From Streptomyces sp. NBC_01451 (GTDB lineage: Bacteria; Actinomycetota; Actinomycetes; Streptomycetales; Streptomycetaceae): a stretch of 64,000 bases of DNA. Below, one piece after another: positions 25,978 to 34,916 of the stretch. A program made the translations under genes and the position numbers. The stretch spans positions 124,001 to 188,000 of the forward strand of contig NZ_CP109479.1 in assembly GCF_036227485.1 (NCBI RefSeq), given 5' to 3'. Below the pieces are notes generated by a model. That model was not told the DNA's origin. It was given only the letters and a program-made list of their open reading frames with translations, and did no database searches. Numbering within the stretch: the first letter of the stretch is position 1; each line of letters starts with the position of its first letter.

Positions 25978-26458
25978 ACCGGCCCGACGGCGTGAGGGTC
26001 AGCCAGTCCCGCTCGACCAGCCGCTTCGCCTTCGACCGCACCCCCTCGATCTTCGCCGGCACCAACTCCAGCCCGAGCCGGGCCGTCAACTCCTTCGCCA
26101 TCAACCCCGCCCCGCCAACGTGGAGTTCGGCCTCCAGCAGTTCCACGATCCGCCGGTAGTCCGGCGCGAGCGCCTCCGCCGTCGCGCCTTCCCGCCGCCG
26201 CGGCACGATCGACCCAGCAACCGGCGCCCCGCCCTTCGCCGCCGGTGCCTTTGACGTCGTGTCCCGCGGATCCACAACGGGCTCCTCGATCACCATCCCG
26301 GGAGCGGCCAGAGCCTCGGCCAGCTCGCCCCGGGCGATCACCCGCCGTTCCAGCACTGCCTCGGCCTCGCCGAGCTCCGCCAGAACCCGGTCCGCTTCCG
26401 CCCGGAGCTCCTCCACCCGCACCCGGGCAGCGGTCTCACGTTCCTCCAACAAGCCCAT
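25940..26458 (-). CDS. coiled-coil protein with C-terminal winged-helix-like module
   Basis: This 172-residue protein starts MGLLEERETAARVRVEEL, a charged heptad-like coiled coil through about residue 55 (VLAELGEAEAVLERRVIA), then a flexible linker, then a C-terminal module DYRRIVELLEAEL, LTARLGLELVPAKIEG, VRSKAKRLVERDWL. It resembles a dimerising DNA-binding protein. A related C-terminal module is found at 18400-18795. The ATG at 26458 (preceded by an in-frame GTG) was chosen because the upstream extension is Arg-rich and non-coding in character. Its stop lies inside the convergent IS5-type transposase ORF. The function is unknown. Confidence 0.6.
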   Translation of the reverse strand: MGLLEERETAARVRVEELRAEADRVLAELGEAEAVLERRVIARGELAEALAAPGMVIEEPVVDPRDTTSKAPAAKGGAPVAGSIVPRRREGATAEALAPDYRRIVELLEAELHVGGAGLMAKELTARLGLELVPAKIEGVRSKAKRLVERDWLTLTPSGRFMPRASVPDAAS

Positions 26459-26629
26459 CACCGAAGCCACCGGGCGCCTCCTTGCCGTCCCCCGACGAAC
26501 AGAACGGCCCAAGCCTCCCGCGGGCACACCGAAACCATGCCTGAGCAGCGGGAACTCAAAGCTCACGCCCGGAAAGACAACGGCTTCTCAGATAATTCTC
26601 GGGAAGACCAGAGCCAGGCATTCGTCGGG

Positions 26630-29600
26630 TCAGCGCTCGTTCTCCAAAGCCGCGTTCAATCCGTAGGCGCCCGCTTGCGACAGCCTGTCGATGACGTCCA
26701 GGCATCGAATCCGTTGAGGCCGCGGGCTTTGGCGGTAGAGGCGGAGGACCGCCGAGACCAGGTAGTGGCCGTCCGCTGCTCGGTGGGTTCTCAGATCGCC
26801 GAGATCCCTGCCCGCGTGCTGGACGATGCGCTCGCAGGCGTCAATAGCCACGGCGGGAAGGGGGCCGGTGTGGTCGTAGAGAGCGAAGGCCAGATGTTCG
26901 AGGTGGTCGGGGAACGCGTCGCTGTCGAGGAAAGCCCTGACGAGTTCGTCGGCTTGCGCAGGAAGCAGGTCGAATGCCTGCCGCATGCCCTGAGAGGCGT
27001 TCTTTCGCACGTCGGGAACTACGTCGTTGAACAGCGGGACAAGGTGCGGGTAGTGGTCGATGTTGTCGGCGAAGACTGCTGCCGCCCCACGGCGGGCGAG
27101 GGCGTTGAGTTCGTGCGTGCTGTTGGGGAGGTCTGGGGTGAGGCATCCCTGGATGGTGGCAACAGCCCAGGACTGGCCGGCGAGTTCGGCCGTATCGCCC
27201 GGCCCTTGGAGGGCCCGGGCGAGGTGGGCAGCGAAACGTGAGGATTCACGGACCAGTGTGTTGATGAGCAGCCGTTGGGTGGTGGAGGCGTTGTAGACGT
27301 TGGCGTCCTGGTGGTTCAGGAGTTGCTCGGTGGTGTCCAGCGCAATCTGAGGGTCGTGCTTCATCAGGGCCAGCACAGCCTGGGCGGCACAGACTCGAAC
27401 AGCGAGCACAGAGTCGTTGGCGAGGCGGGTGACCAGGGGCGTCAAGGCGTGCAGGTGCTCACTGCCGTGGAAGAGCAGGGCGGCAACGGTGAGCGCTGCC
27501 TGGCCGCGGGTGGCGTTCATGCCGGCGGTCAGCAGATCCGTTCGGGTTCCCTTGGCATCGGCGTCGCGGATGTCCTGCTCGGGGTGGGGATCCGTGGTGT
27601 AGCTGTCGAGGGCCGGCAGCGAAGCAGCAGTGAAGTTTTGCGGAGCCGACTGCAGGGCGCGGCACAATGTGGGCGCGGCGGCGGGGCCGAGGGTCTGGTG
27701 GGTGTGGAGAGCCAACTGCTCCCAGCGGTCGGCGTCCAGGTGAGGCGTGACCGCCTCCACAATCGCGCACAAGTAGGCGGCTGGTGCGTCCGAGCCAAGT
27801 GTGAAGGCGAAGTTGGTAAAGCGCTCGGGTTCCTGTTGCGCGCGGCGGCTCAGCGTCTGGGCCAGTTCGTGAGCGCCCCCTTGAGGAGGCCAGGGTCGTT
27901 CGGGTTGGGGCTGGGCGTACTTGTCCAGGGCTCGGTGCCACTGTTCGTCGGTCATGTGCCGGGCCGCATGGTCACTGATCGGCGAGCCGACGAACCCCGT
28001 CTGGACTGGTGTCGGTGGCGACGGGACCTGGCCAGGGAACTTGCGTTCCCATTCGTCGAGTCGGTGGCGTCCCGCGTCACTACGGCGCGAGGGACAGATC
28101 GCCGACAGCAGTTCGTACTGGCTCCAGCCCCAGGCGCTGCGCTGCCCTTTCTGCCGTCGGTGTTCCCACGCCGGGTAGAAGTCGAGCAGCATCGCAGTCA
28201 GACGCTCCAACGTCTCGTCACTGCAATGGGGCGTGGTTGCCTCGATGAGTTCACGCGAGGCCCAGCGCGCGCTGCCCACCCAGCCCAGGCGCAGGTTGCG
28301 TTCATCGTTCAGGAGCCAGGCGATCGCCTCGTCTGCCTGGTTCATGACGGCGTAGACACGGCAGGCGAGGAAGCGCAGTTCTTGAACCGGTGAGGGAGTC
28401 AGTTGCTGCAAGGCGTCCGCAGCGGCAGCCGGGGATTTGGCAGCCAGGGAGCGCAGTGCTGCGTCGAGGGCGGCCAGCAGCGCAGCGTCGACGCCGTGGC
28501 CACCCACAAGGCGGTGAGCCCAACGGCCGCTGGGGGCGTGGCTATCGGTGCGCCCCGTGCTGCCTGCCGTAGCCACGTCGATGACAAAGGGCAGGACCTG
28601 GCTCACGTAGGCTTCCGGCTCGGCCTCCGCGATGCGGGAGAGGACCGTATCGGCAACCTGCGAATGCGTTGACAAGTGCCCGGATTCGAAGGGGTCACCG
28701 GAGCCATCGGCGCGCGTTCGGACAAGGTGACGCCGCAGATAGGCACCTACAAGACGCGCAGCGGGAGCGGGAGCAGTCTCGGCCAAGCCGTAGGGGAGTG
28801 ACCAGAAGTCACTGTTCACCGCGATGGGTCCACGCGCCTCATCCGCATGTCCGCTCTCGATCAGGTCGACGGCGAGGTCGATGAGGCCGGGTGTGAGCGC
28901 CCACTCAATCAGCCGCAGAAGCCGCTGTCCCCACTGTGGCGTGGTGCCCACATACGGTCGCACCAGCTCCGCAACACGCTCGGGTCGGTGGCGCGCGACG
29001 GCCAGCAGTTCAGGGAACGCAGCATCGGCACTCTGCGGCGCGCCCAGCCAGCGTTCCCACCTCTGATCGTGGTCGGCGGCGTCGAACCACTGCGGCAGGG
29101 CGAGTAGGCCTCGTACCTTGCCCGCCACAGGAGCCTGAGTCCAAGCGACCGGTTCGATGGCCTGCCAGTCCGGCAGAGCGGCATCGAGCTGTCCGAGGAC
29201 CGCGATGATCACATCATGCAGGTGCAGGCGGATCCGGTCGGAGCCCAGGAGCCGGGCCGCTGTGGTGCGGAAACGTTCACGGTCCGTGCCAGCAAGGTGC
29301 TCGAGGATCTGCCGGGTCTGGGCGCGACGGAACAGGTACTGACCTGAACTGGCCAGAAAATCGTGGATGTCCTCCCCGGTGGAGATGAAGGACCGGGCGA
29401 AGAGGAAATCGAAGTACGTCTCGTGGAAGAACCCGATCTGTTCCCCGTCGCGCACCAGCACACCGTGCGATTCGAGCACCTTGATGTGCTGGCGGGCGAA
29501 ACCGTCGAGGAGAGCCACGGGTGCCTGGAGCGTTTCCCGTTCGCTCATGGACGCGCACAGCGTGCCCGTGATCCCCTGCCAGTCCAGCACGGCGGCCTGT

Positions 29601-31051
29601 CGCTCGATCTCCTCGCGCCGTTCATCGGTGTAGCGCGCGTACAGCTCCTGCAAAGTCCGGTACGAAGCGGCCCGTGCGGAGGGCGACAGCCGGCTGAAGA
29701 TCGACAGGTGCAACGGAGTTCGCAGCAACTCCAGCGTCACCAGCCCCAGGCTGTCGGGATCCGTCCCGTTGGCGGACAGGACAGCCCGCACCTGTTCCAG
29801 GTCCAGGACGCTGAGGGGGAACCGGACTGCCCGGGCGGGGTCCGCGACCAGACGGGACAGCCTCCGGTCGTTGTCGATATCGACGGTGCGTGCTACGAGG
29901 AGCACCTTGACGTTCGGAGCGATGACCAGCTGCGCAAGTACGTCTTCCACGGCCTCGTAGGCGTCCGACATCCTTCCGTTGTAGGTGCTGACCGCATCCA
30001 GCTGGTCAATCACCAACAGCGCCGGCGCTTCGTCCGCGACCCCAGCCAGCAGCACCGCCGGCGAGTCCGGCAGGGTCATCCTGGTCCCCAGATCCTTGGC
30101 CGTCTGCACGCTCGCGTCGGCGCCGTCCATCCGGACCGCGGCCGTCGGCCATCCCTGCTCGGTCAGCCGGACCAGGACGTCGGTGACGACCGCTGACTTA
30201 CCCAGGCCAGCGCCGCCCTCGCAGACCACGATCTGCGGGCCGTCCTCGGCCATCAGGCGCTGATACAACTGCTCCACGTGCGGGCGGGCCGCCATCCCGA
30301 ACGCAGGCTCGTCCCGCCGCACGCGCCGCACAAAGCGCTCGACGGTCCCGGCCAGCGCCGTGAACGTTCCGGTGTCACCGGCCAGCAGGCGTGGGCGTAC
30401 TCCCGGCACGGTCAAAAGGTGGCTGCGGATCTGGGAGCCGGTGAGGCGCTGGTGCAGGTGCTCGTCGAGATAGCCACGCAGCTGCTTGACGATCACTTCC
30501 GGATCGCCGACGAACAGCAGCTCATACTCGGAGGCCACCAGGCGGCGCAGCGCCTCCGGCGAGTAGTGCTCCACGTGCACGGCCTGCAGATACCGCCAGC
30601 CGACCTCCCGGCCGACCGGCACCTCGTTCACAGACCAGTTCCCGAGCACCTGTACGAACTGGGGAAGCTGGGCCTTGGTGATGATGCCCTCGAACTCGGC
30701 GAGTGTTTCGGCGGCCCGGGCCCGCTGGGCAAGATCGTGCAGTTCAGGAGCCCCTGTGGACAGTACGAGGCGCACCTTCTTGCCCTCCGCGAGATGTCCC
30801 GTGACCGCCTTGAGGATCTTCCCCGCAGCATCCAGGGTCCACGGCCCCTTCGAGGGGACGTCCTTCACCTGTTCGCACCACGTGCCGTCGTCCGCCTCGA
30901 ACTCGAACTCGATCCCGGCGCCCGCCGGCCCCGGGGGCTCCAGACGAATCCGTGACGCCCGCCCCCGCAGCAACTCCGCCACCCGCAGCGCGGTCCACCA
31001 GTCCTCGTACCGGTTACCCGCCTTGTCCGCAGCCCCACCCGCCAGCCCCAC
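26630..31051 (-). CDS. nuclease-STAND ATPase, AVAST-like antiviral protein
   Basis: This is a 1473-residue protein. Residues 1-100 look like a restriction-endonuclease-fold nuclease of the Cap4/DUF4297 type: GNRYEDWWTA (Glu16), GIEFEFEADDG (acidic 48-55) and CEQVKD with the QxK-like Gln61/Lys63. A STAND-type ATPase follows, with Walker A GGAGLGKSAVV (Lys285), Walker B LLVIDQLDAVS (Asp349) and the winged-helix remnant FFHETYFDFLFARSF. The remaining 900 residues are Ala/Leu-rich helical repeats, the usual sensor. This order (nuclease, STAND NTPase, repeats) matches Avs proteins, which cut DNA after sensing phage proteins. The GTG start is at 31051. It stands alone, divergent from the 31166 gene. 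Confidence 0.7.
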   Translation of the reverse strand: MGLAGGAADKAGNRYEDWWTALRVAELLRGRASRIRLEPPGPAGAGIEFEFEADDGTWCEQVKDVPSKGPWTLDAAGKILKAVTGHLAEGKKVRLVLSTGAPELHDLAQRARAAETLAEFEGIITKAQLPQFVQVLGNWSVNEVPVGREVGWRYLQAVHVEHYSPEALRRLVASEYELLFVGDPEVIVKQLRGYLDEHLHQRLTGSQIRSHLLTVPGVRPRLLAGDTGTFTALAGTVERFVRRVRRDEPAFGMAARPHVEQLYQRLMAEDGPQIVVCEGGAGLGKSAVVTDVLVRLTEQGWPTAAVRMDGADASVQTAKDLGTRMTLPDSPAVLLAGVADEAPALLVIDQLDAVSTYNGRMSDAYEAVEDVLAQLVIAPNVKVLLVARTVDIDNDRRLSRLVADPARAVRFPLSVLDLEQVRAVLSANGTDPDSLGLVTLELLRTPLHLSIFSRLSPSARAASYRTLQELYARYTDERREEIERQAAVLDWQGITGTLCASMSERETLQAPVALLDGFARQHIKVLESHGVLVRDGEQIGFFHETYFDFLFARSFISTGEDIHDFLASSGQYLFRRAQTRQILEHLAGTDRERFRTTAARLLGSDRIRLHLHDVIIAVLGQLDAALPDWQAIEPVAWTQAPVAGKVRGLLALPQWFDAADHDQRWERWLGAPQSADAAFPELLAVARHRPERVAELVRPYVGTTPQWGQRLLRLIEWALTPGLIDLAVDLIESGHADEARGPIAVNSDFWSLPYGLAETAPAPAARLVGAYLRRHLVRTRADGSGDPFESGHLSTHSQVADTVLSRIAEAEPEAYVSQVLPFVIDVATAGSTGRTDSHAPSGRWAHRLVGGHGVDAALLAALDAALRSLAAKSPAAAADALQQLTPSPVQELRFLACRVYAVMNQADEAIAWLLNDERNLRLGWVGSARWASRELIEATTPHCSDETLERLTAMLLDFYPAWEHRRQKGQRSAWGWSQYELLSAICPSRRSDAGRHRLDEWERKFPGQVPSPPTPVQTGFVGSPISDHAARHMTDEQWHRALDKYAQPQPERPWPPQGGAHELAQTLSRRAQQEPERFTNFAFTLGSDAPAAYLCAIVEAVTPHLDADRWEQLALHTHQTLGPAAAPTLCRALQSAPQNFTAASLPALDSYTTDPHPEQDIRDADAKGTRTDLLTAGMNATRGQAALTVAALLFHGSEHLHALTPLVTRLANDSVLAVRVCAAQAVLALMKHDPQIALDTTEQLLNHQDANVYNASTTQRLLINTLVRESSRFAAHLARALQGPGDTAELAGQSWAVATIQGCLTPDLPNSTHELNALARRGAAAVFADNIDHYPHLVPLFNDVVPDVRKNASQGMRQAFDLLPAQADELVRAFLDSDAFPDHLEHLAFALYDHTGPLPAVAIDACERIVQHAGRDLGDLRTHRAADGHYLVSAVLRLYRQSPRPQRIRCLDVIDRLSQAGAYGLNAALENER

Positions 31052-31165
31052 CCAGCCTCACTCCCCCACGACATCCCATCGGTTCTCACCCTTTCGGGAA
31101 CCGCGCCACGCGACCCTACTCCCACCCACCGACAGCCACGCAAACCATTACAAAATGAACAGATC

Positions 31166-31561
31166 ATGACCCTCTACGGCTGCAGGCTCCACCACACCAA
31201 ACGTGCCTACCGGACAGCCCTCCCTGAGATAAAAGGTCTACGCGCTCACGACGAAGAGGCAATCAAATTGCTGGCGATCCCCCAGGAGCCGCAGAAGGAC
31301 GTCGCGCAACCGTCCCAGCACATCGGTACGCCGCACGAGGAAGGCGAGGACGAATCCCGCCTGCTGCTCCGTTTCGCCGCTCCGCGTGACCCGGTGATGG
31401 TCGCGGACTGGGTGTCCTTCAACGTCATCGACACCGAACGCCAGGACTGGGCCCGCGGCTGGGCGAAGCTGAAGACGTACGTCGAGCGGGTCGGGAACGC
31501 CCGCGTGCCGTACGGTCGATCGGCTTCAGCGGCTGTTCGTCTATGGCCTGCTCGACTATGA
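31166..31561 (+). pseudogene. helicase-associated-domain fragment
   Basis: The 131-codon ORF contains RTALPEIKGLRAHDEEAIKLL, then LLRFAAPRDPVMVADWVSFNV and DTERQDWARGWAKLKTYVERVGNARVPYG. The last part follows the pattern of the helicase-associated (HA) domain repeated at the C-terminus of large Streptomyces DEAD/DEAH helicases. No helicase motor motifs are present, so this is an internal fragment. After VPYG (about 31513) homology stops and the next 16 codons are the neighbouring gene read out of frame. It seems to be the scar of a recombination that placed helicase DNA in front of the HEPN-like gene. Confidence 0.55.
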
Positions 31562-31571
31562 CATCTTCACC

Positions 31572-32678
31572 GTGGTCGACGACCGCGCCCTGCTGGTGAT
31601 GGAGCAGGCGCTGCGCGAGCGGTTTCTCCAGTGGTACGCCGGAGCGGTCCCCTTCGAGGACGCCAACGGCTTGGAGTCTCCAAGAACCGAGGCCGTAGGC
31701 ACCTACGACGACGTCCTCGCCGCGGTGAAGAAGCTGGGCAGGAGGAACCGGCAGAGGTCACGGCAACAGCCTTCGCCGCATTGGCAGTTGAAGGTCGGCA
31801 GCACGCTGATTGACTTCAATGGCATGCTCGCCGGGCTGCGGACCTGGGCGCGAGCGGCTGGTCTGCTGCGTGGTCAGCGCACGCGTGGCATCGAGCATGC
31901 GATGTCGAATCTACGCAACGCTGTCGCCCACCCGACCGGTTACCACCGCACGATGCCCGTGGAGACGGCGCGGACCCTGCATGACCTGGCAGAGCTCATC
32001 AACCAGCTGTGGGGATACCCGACTCCTGGCGGGCGCCTCTACCCCGCCCCGGTGGAACGCGACATCGTCGTCATGGCCTGGAACGACGAGGGAAGCGTCC
32101 ACATGGCCCAGGCCGATGCCCTGCGCGACGACACGGGTGCCGACGGATACCTCTACCTCCTGATCCGCAGCGTTTCCCGCCCCGGGAGCCGGTACGAGGA
32201 CGCACACTGGGCGGCGTTCGACGCCCGGTTCGAGACAACGCAGTTCCCCGCTGACTACCTCTGGGGGCCCGGAAGCCGCAGCGACGCCCTGGCCTGGCTA
32301 GATACAGAGCAACCGAAGGGGGATTCCGTCGACTACGTCGACCGCGTCTTCATGCTCCGCGAACACGACGGCCAGCTGTACCCGCCGATGCACCCGGAAG
32401 TGGCCGCCAGCCTCACCGAAGCAGAACGACACGGCACCTGGCACACGGTGCGGGCCGACTTCCCTGAACACGCCTTCGCGCATGTACGGGGCCTCAACGG
32501 CAGCCCTGATGCACACGCCCGGACCGGCGACTGCAGAAACTGCCCTGCTCATCAGCTCGGCAGCGGCAGCCACGAACAGGCCTTGCGGGCTGCCGAAGAC
32601 GCCATCGGTGTCATCGTCCCCCGGCGGCCGCCCGCCGTTGGTATCCCTGACTCGTTTTTCTGGCCGCACAGATTCTGA
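31572..32678 (+). CDS. HEPN-motif protein, possibly 5'-truncated
   Basis: This is a 368-residue protein from GTG 31572. The frame is open and protein-like from about 31515 (VDRLQRLFVYGLLDYDIFTV), so the original N-terminus was probably upstream and was lost at the junction with the helicase fragment. The sequence MSNLRNAVAHPTGYHRT contains RNxxxH (Rx4H), the catalytic motif of HEPN RNases. The C-terminal half is mixed alpha/beta with a CRNCPAH segment and no recognised domain. HEPN proteins cut RNA in abortive infection and toxin-antitoxin systems. It is divergent from the AVAST-like gene (114-bp gap between 31051 and 31166). Confidence 0.55.
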   Translation: MVDDRALLVMEQALRERFLQWYAGAVPFEDANGLESPRTEAVGTYDDVLAAVKKLGRRNRQRSRQQPSPHWQLKVGSTLIDFNGMLAGLRTWARAAGLLRGQRTRGIEHAMSNLRNAVAHPTGYHRTMPVETARTLHDLAELINQLWGYPTPGGRLYPAPVERDIVVMAWNDEGSVHMAQADALRDDTGADGYLYLLIRSVSRPGSRYEDAHWAAFDARFETTQFPADYLWGPGSRSDALAWLDTEQPKGDSVDYVDRVFMLREHDGQLYPPMHPEVAASLTEAERHGTWHTVRADFPEHAFAHVRGLNGSPDAHARTGDCRNCPAHQLGSGSHEQALRAAEDAIGVIVPRRPPAVGIPDSFFWPHRF

Positions 32679-32729
32679 GATCACGGGGAACTGATGAGAG
32701 GACTCATTGATCGACGACCCGTGGTCCGC

Positions 32730-32739
32730 GCCTCCCGCC
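32730..32739. repeat. 10-bp target site duplication, left
   Basis: GCCTCCCGCC is repeated exactly at 34713-34722, directly outside the two inverted ends of the ISAs1-type element. Confidence 0.9.
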
Positions 32740-32795
32740 CAGGGCCGTTCCAAAGTCCTGCCGGGTGGATGAAAGTGCTGGTCACGGCGTGGCAC

Positions 32796-33380
32796 TCAAG
32801 GGCGCAAGACCTCAAGTTCGTCCGCGCGACGGTGGTCCTTGGGGCGGCCGAGGGAACGGCGCATGAGGATCAGGTCGTCCAGGTCGGCGTAGAGGATGGC
32901 GAAGCCCGCCGGATCGTGGGCGTTGACCGCCCGGACGAGGCAGGGTGCGACGTCCATGTCGCCCCAGGGCAGGTCGGGCGTGCACAGGTCGCCGCTGGCA
33001 CCCATGACCTGGTAGTCCACCTGAGGCCGGTTCAGGTCGGGCAGGTCCGCGCAGCCCGTGGCGGTCAGGGCCTCACGCAGGGCGTGCGCCTGTGCGGGCG
33101 TACCGTCCCACAGCAGGTCGAGGTCGCCGGTCAGTTCTGCTGAGCCGTGCATGATGCCGGCCACCTGGCCGATGACCACCGCACCTGAACCGGCCTCGTG
33201 AAGAGCCCGAAGGAACGGGAACGGATCGAAGCCGAGGGCACCGTCCGTGGCGAACGTACCGACCCTGTCATCGGCTTCCTCCGGGCCACGCCCCGTTGCG
33301 GGACGTTCCCGGGTAGCGGCCTCAATACGCCGAACGGCCTGACGAAGTCGCAGAACAGCAGTCTCATTCACCCCACTCAT
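32796..33380 (-). CDS. MNT-like nucleotidyltransferase carried by the IS
   Basis: This 194-residue protein has a minimal nucleotidyltransferase core: VVIGQVAGIMHGSAELTGDLD, where G-S followed by DLD gives the metal-binding acid pair, and a later third acid near VDYQV. The C-terminal YADLDDLILMRRSLGRPKD is the helical end common in AbiEii/MNT-type proteins. Such enzymes transfer a nucleotide to protein or RNA and serve as toxin or antitoxin. ATG 33380 lies 37 bp after the transposase stop in the same direction, so it is probably read from the transposase transcript. Confidence 0.65.
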   Translation of the reverse strand: MSGVNETAVLRLRQAVRRIEAATRERPATGRGPEEADDRVGTFATDGALGFDPFPFLRALHEAGSGAVVIGQVAGIMHGSAELTGDLDLLWDGTPAQAHALREALTATGCADLPDLNRPQVDYQVMGASGDLCTPDLPWGDMDVAPCLVRAVNAHDPAGFAILYADLDDLILMRRSLGRPKDHRRADELEVLRP

Positions 33381-33417
33381 TCAACCGCACGCGTAGCCTG
33401 AGCCGTTCCGTTGCCGG

Positions 33418-34569
33418 TCACGGGGCCACCCCGAGGAGGTCGAGGGGACGGGTGAAGGGCTCGTAGGACATCTCGCGGAGGCCCGCGGCGATGCTGGTGT
33501 GACCGTGCTCGCGGAGCCTGTTGATGGCGAGGTTGCGCAGGGTAGCCATGTTCTCCGGCCCATACCCGGTCCGGATCTGGGAAGCGTCCTCGGCGAACGT
33601 CGTGTCCCTCACGTGATGGACGGCCTCAATACCCCACTGCGACCTGGCGATACGGCCGATGAACTGCGGTGATGCCTCACGTGCCGTCATATCCGTGATC
33701 GCGTAGACGATCTGCCGGGTGACCTTGCCACTCTTCACGTTGGTGCGGTGCCGCAGGATCTTCACCGCCTGGACCACGTGGGGAAAGTCCAGACCGAGGC
33801 CGGTGACGGTGAGCGTGCGCACCGAGCGGGTCTCACGCCGCCCGTGGCCGCGTCCACGGTCGTAGCGGCGGGCGGTCACCTCCTGCCACGGCAGGGCCCT
33901 GACCGCTGCGTGCAAGTTCGGCTGGTTGCACTTGACCACCAGCAGGTAGTGCGCCTTCTTCACTTCCACCAGCCATTTCGCGTGCTCGCGCTGGGTGTGC
34001 AGGGCGTCCGCGGTCACCACGGTGCCGGTCAGGTCGAACGGGGCCAGCAGGGCGGTGAACGTGGAGATCTCGTTGGTCTTGTCCGGCACCCGCAGCTGGC
34101 TGACTACACGGCCGGTGGCCGTGACTGCGGACAGCAGGTGGGCCGCGAGCGCGGTATCGGTACGCGAGCCGCGGGCGCTCTTGCCGTCCACCGCCACCGC
34201 CGGTGCGCCGGTCGGGGCCTCGCCCATCAGATCGGCCAGGCCGCCCGGGCAGACGGTGGAGACGATCCTCCGGATCGTCGACCCGCTCGGCGCGATCCGC
34301 ACGTTCAGCGAGGTCAGCAGGCGTGCACCGAGGCGGGCCAGGGTCTGCTGCGGGGCGCTGCGGGCCCACTGCCCGATCGCCGCATACGAGCGTGCGCCCG
34401 CCGCCACCGCCGACGCGGCGATCAGCAGCACCGCCACGAACGGGTGACGCACACCCCGGCGACGGCGCGGGTCCGGCAGCCTGACCAGCCGCTCCGCTAG
34501 CGACAACCCCGAACATCCCGCCAGCGACGGCGACTTCACGAGACAGACGGTGGCAGACTGGCGGCACAT
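33418..34569 (-). CDS. ISAs1-family transposase
   Basis: This 383-residue DDE transposase has the H-repeat/ISAs1 layout: LSLAERLVRLPDPRRRRGVRHP at the N-terminus, SGSTIRRIVSTV, the first Asp in VAVDGKSARGSR, VVTADALHTQREHAKWL for the second, and the C-terminal RSQWGIEAVHHVRDTTFAEDAS carrying the Glu. All segments are present and the frame is intact, so the element may be active. Confidence 0.9.
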   Translation of the reverse strand: MCRQSATVCLVKSPSLAGCSGLSLAERLVRLPDPRRRRGVRHPFVAVLLIAASAVAAGARSYAAIGQWARSAPQQTLARLGARLLTSLNVRIAPSGSTIRRIVSTVCPGGLADLMGEAPTGAPAVAVDGKSARGSRTDTALAAHLLSAVTATGRVVSQLRVPDKTNEISTFTALLAPFDLTGTVVTADALHTQREHAKWLVEVKKAHYLLVVKCNQPNLHAAVRALPWQEVTARRYDRGRGHGRRETRSVRTLTVTGLGLDFPHVVQAVKILRHRTNVKSGKVTRQIVYAITDMTAREASPQFIGRIARSQWGIEAVHHVRDTTFAEDASQIRTGYGPENMATLRNLAINRLREHGHTSIAAGLREMSYEPFTRPLDLLGVAP

Positions 34570-34712
34570 CGAGGCTCCGGTTCTGGACGACGACTCGCAA
34601 GGTCATCCGTCCACAACGGGAGCCTCGATCTGTTCGTAGCGGCACCCGTCGACATCGTCACCACGCCGTGACCAGCGCCTTCACCGACTCAACCGACTTT
34701 GGAACGCCCCTG

Positions 34713-34722
34713 GCCTCCCGCC
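34713..34722. repeat. 10-bp target site duplication, right
   Basis: GCCTCCCGCC is identical to 32730-32739. The following stretch to 34916 holds no recognised gene. Confidence 0.9.
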
Positions 34723-34916
34723 GCGCGGCTTCGCGACGGTATTCTCGCTCGGCTGCAAATGCCGCTGCTGCTGACGGCTAGACGATGGCGGGCACTTGAC
34801 CGCGCGGGTAGGGCTCCAGGCCCTCCCTCCTGAGCCGAAGGCGAAGGACTGGAGCGACCTTCGTCAGGTTCGGGGTCGCCTCACCGGGGTGCGGACAACG
34901 GTGGCGCAGATGGCGT

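Larger units (their letters stand above)
32740..34712 (-). mobile_element. ISAs1-family insertion sequence with a cargo gene
   Basis: The 1973-bp element has imperfect inverted ends of about 53 bp: 32740-32792 and the complement of about 34661-34712. Both start CAGGG and share CGTTCCAAAGTC and GCTGGTCACGGCGTGG. A perfect 10-bp duplication flanks it, in the 8-10 bp range known for ISAs1. It holds a transposase gene and, downstream in the same direction, a nucleotidyltransferase gene whose stop abuts the left end. It inserted 61 bp downstream of the HEPN-like gene. Simple ISAs1 elements are nearer 1.2-1.4 kb, so the extra 600 bp is cargo. Confidence 0.85.

Noticed and set aside
31166..32678. 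One continuous gene with a single-base frameshift at about 31514
   Set aside because: The upstream part resembles a helicase-associated domain and the downstream part a HEPN-like protein, so a junction of two different genes is more likely; not fully excluded.
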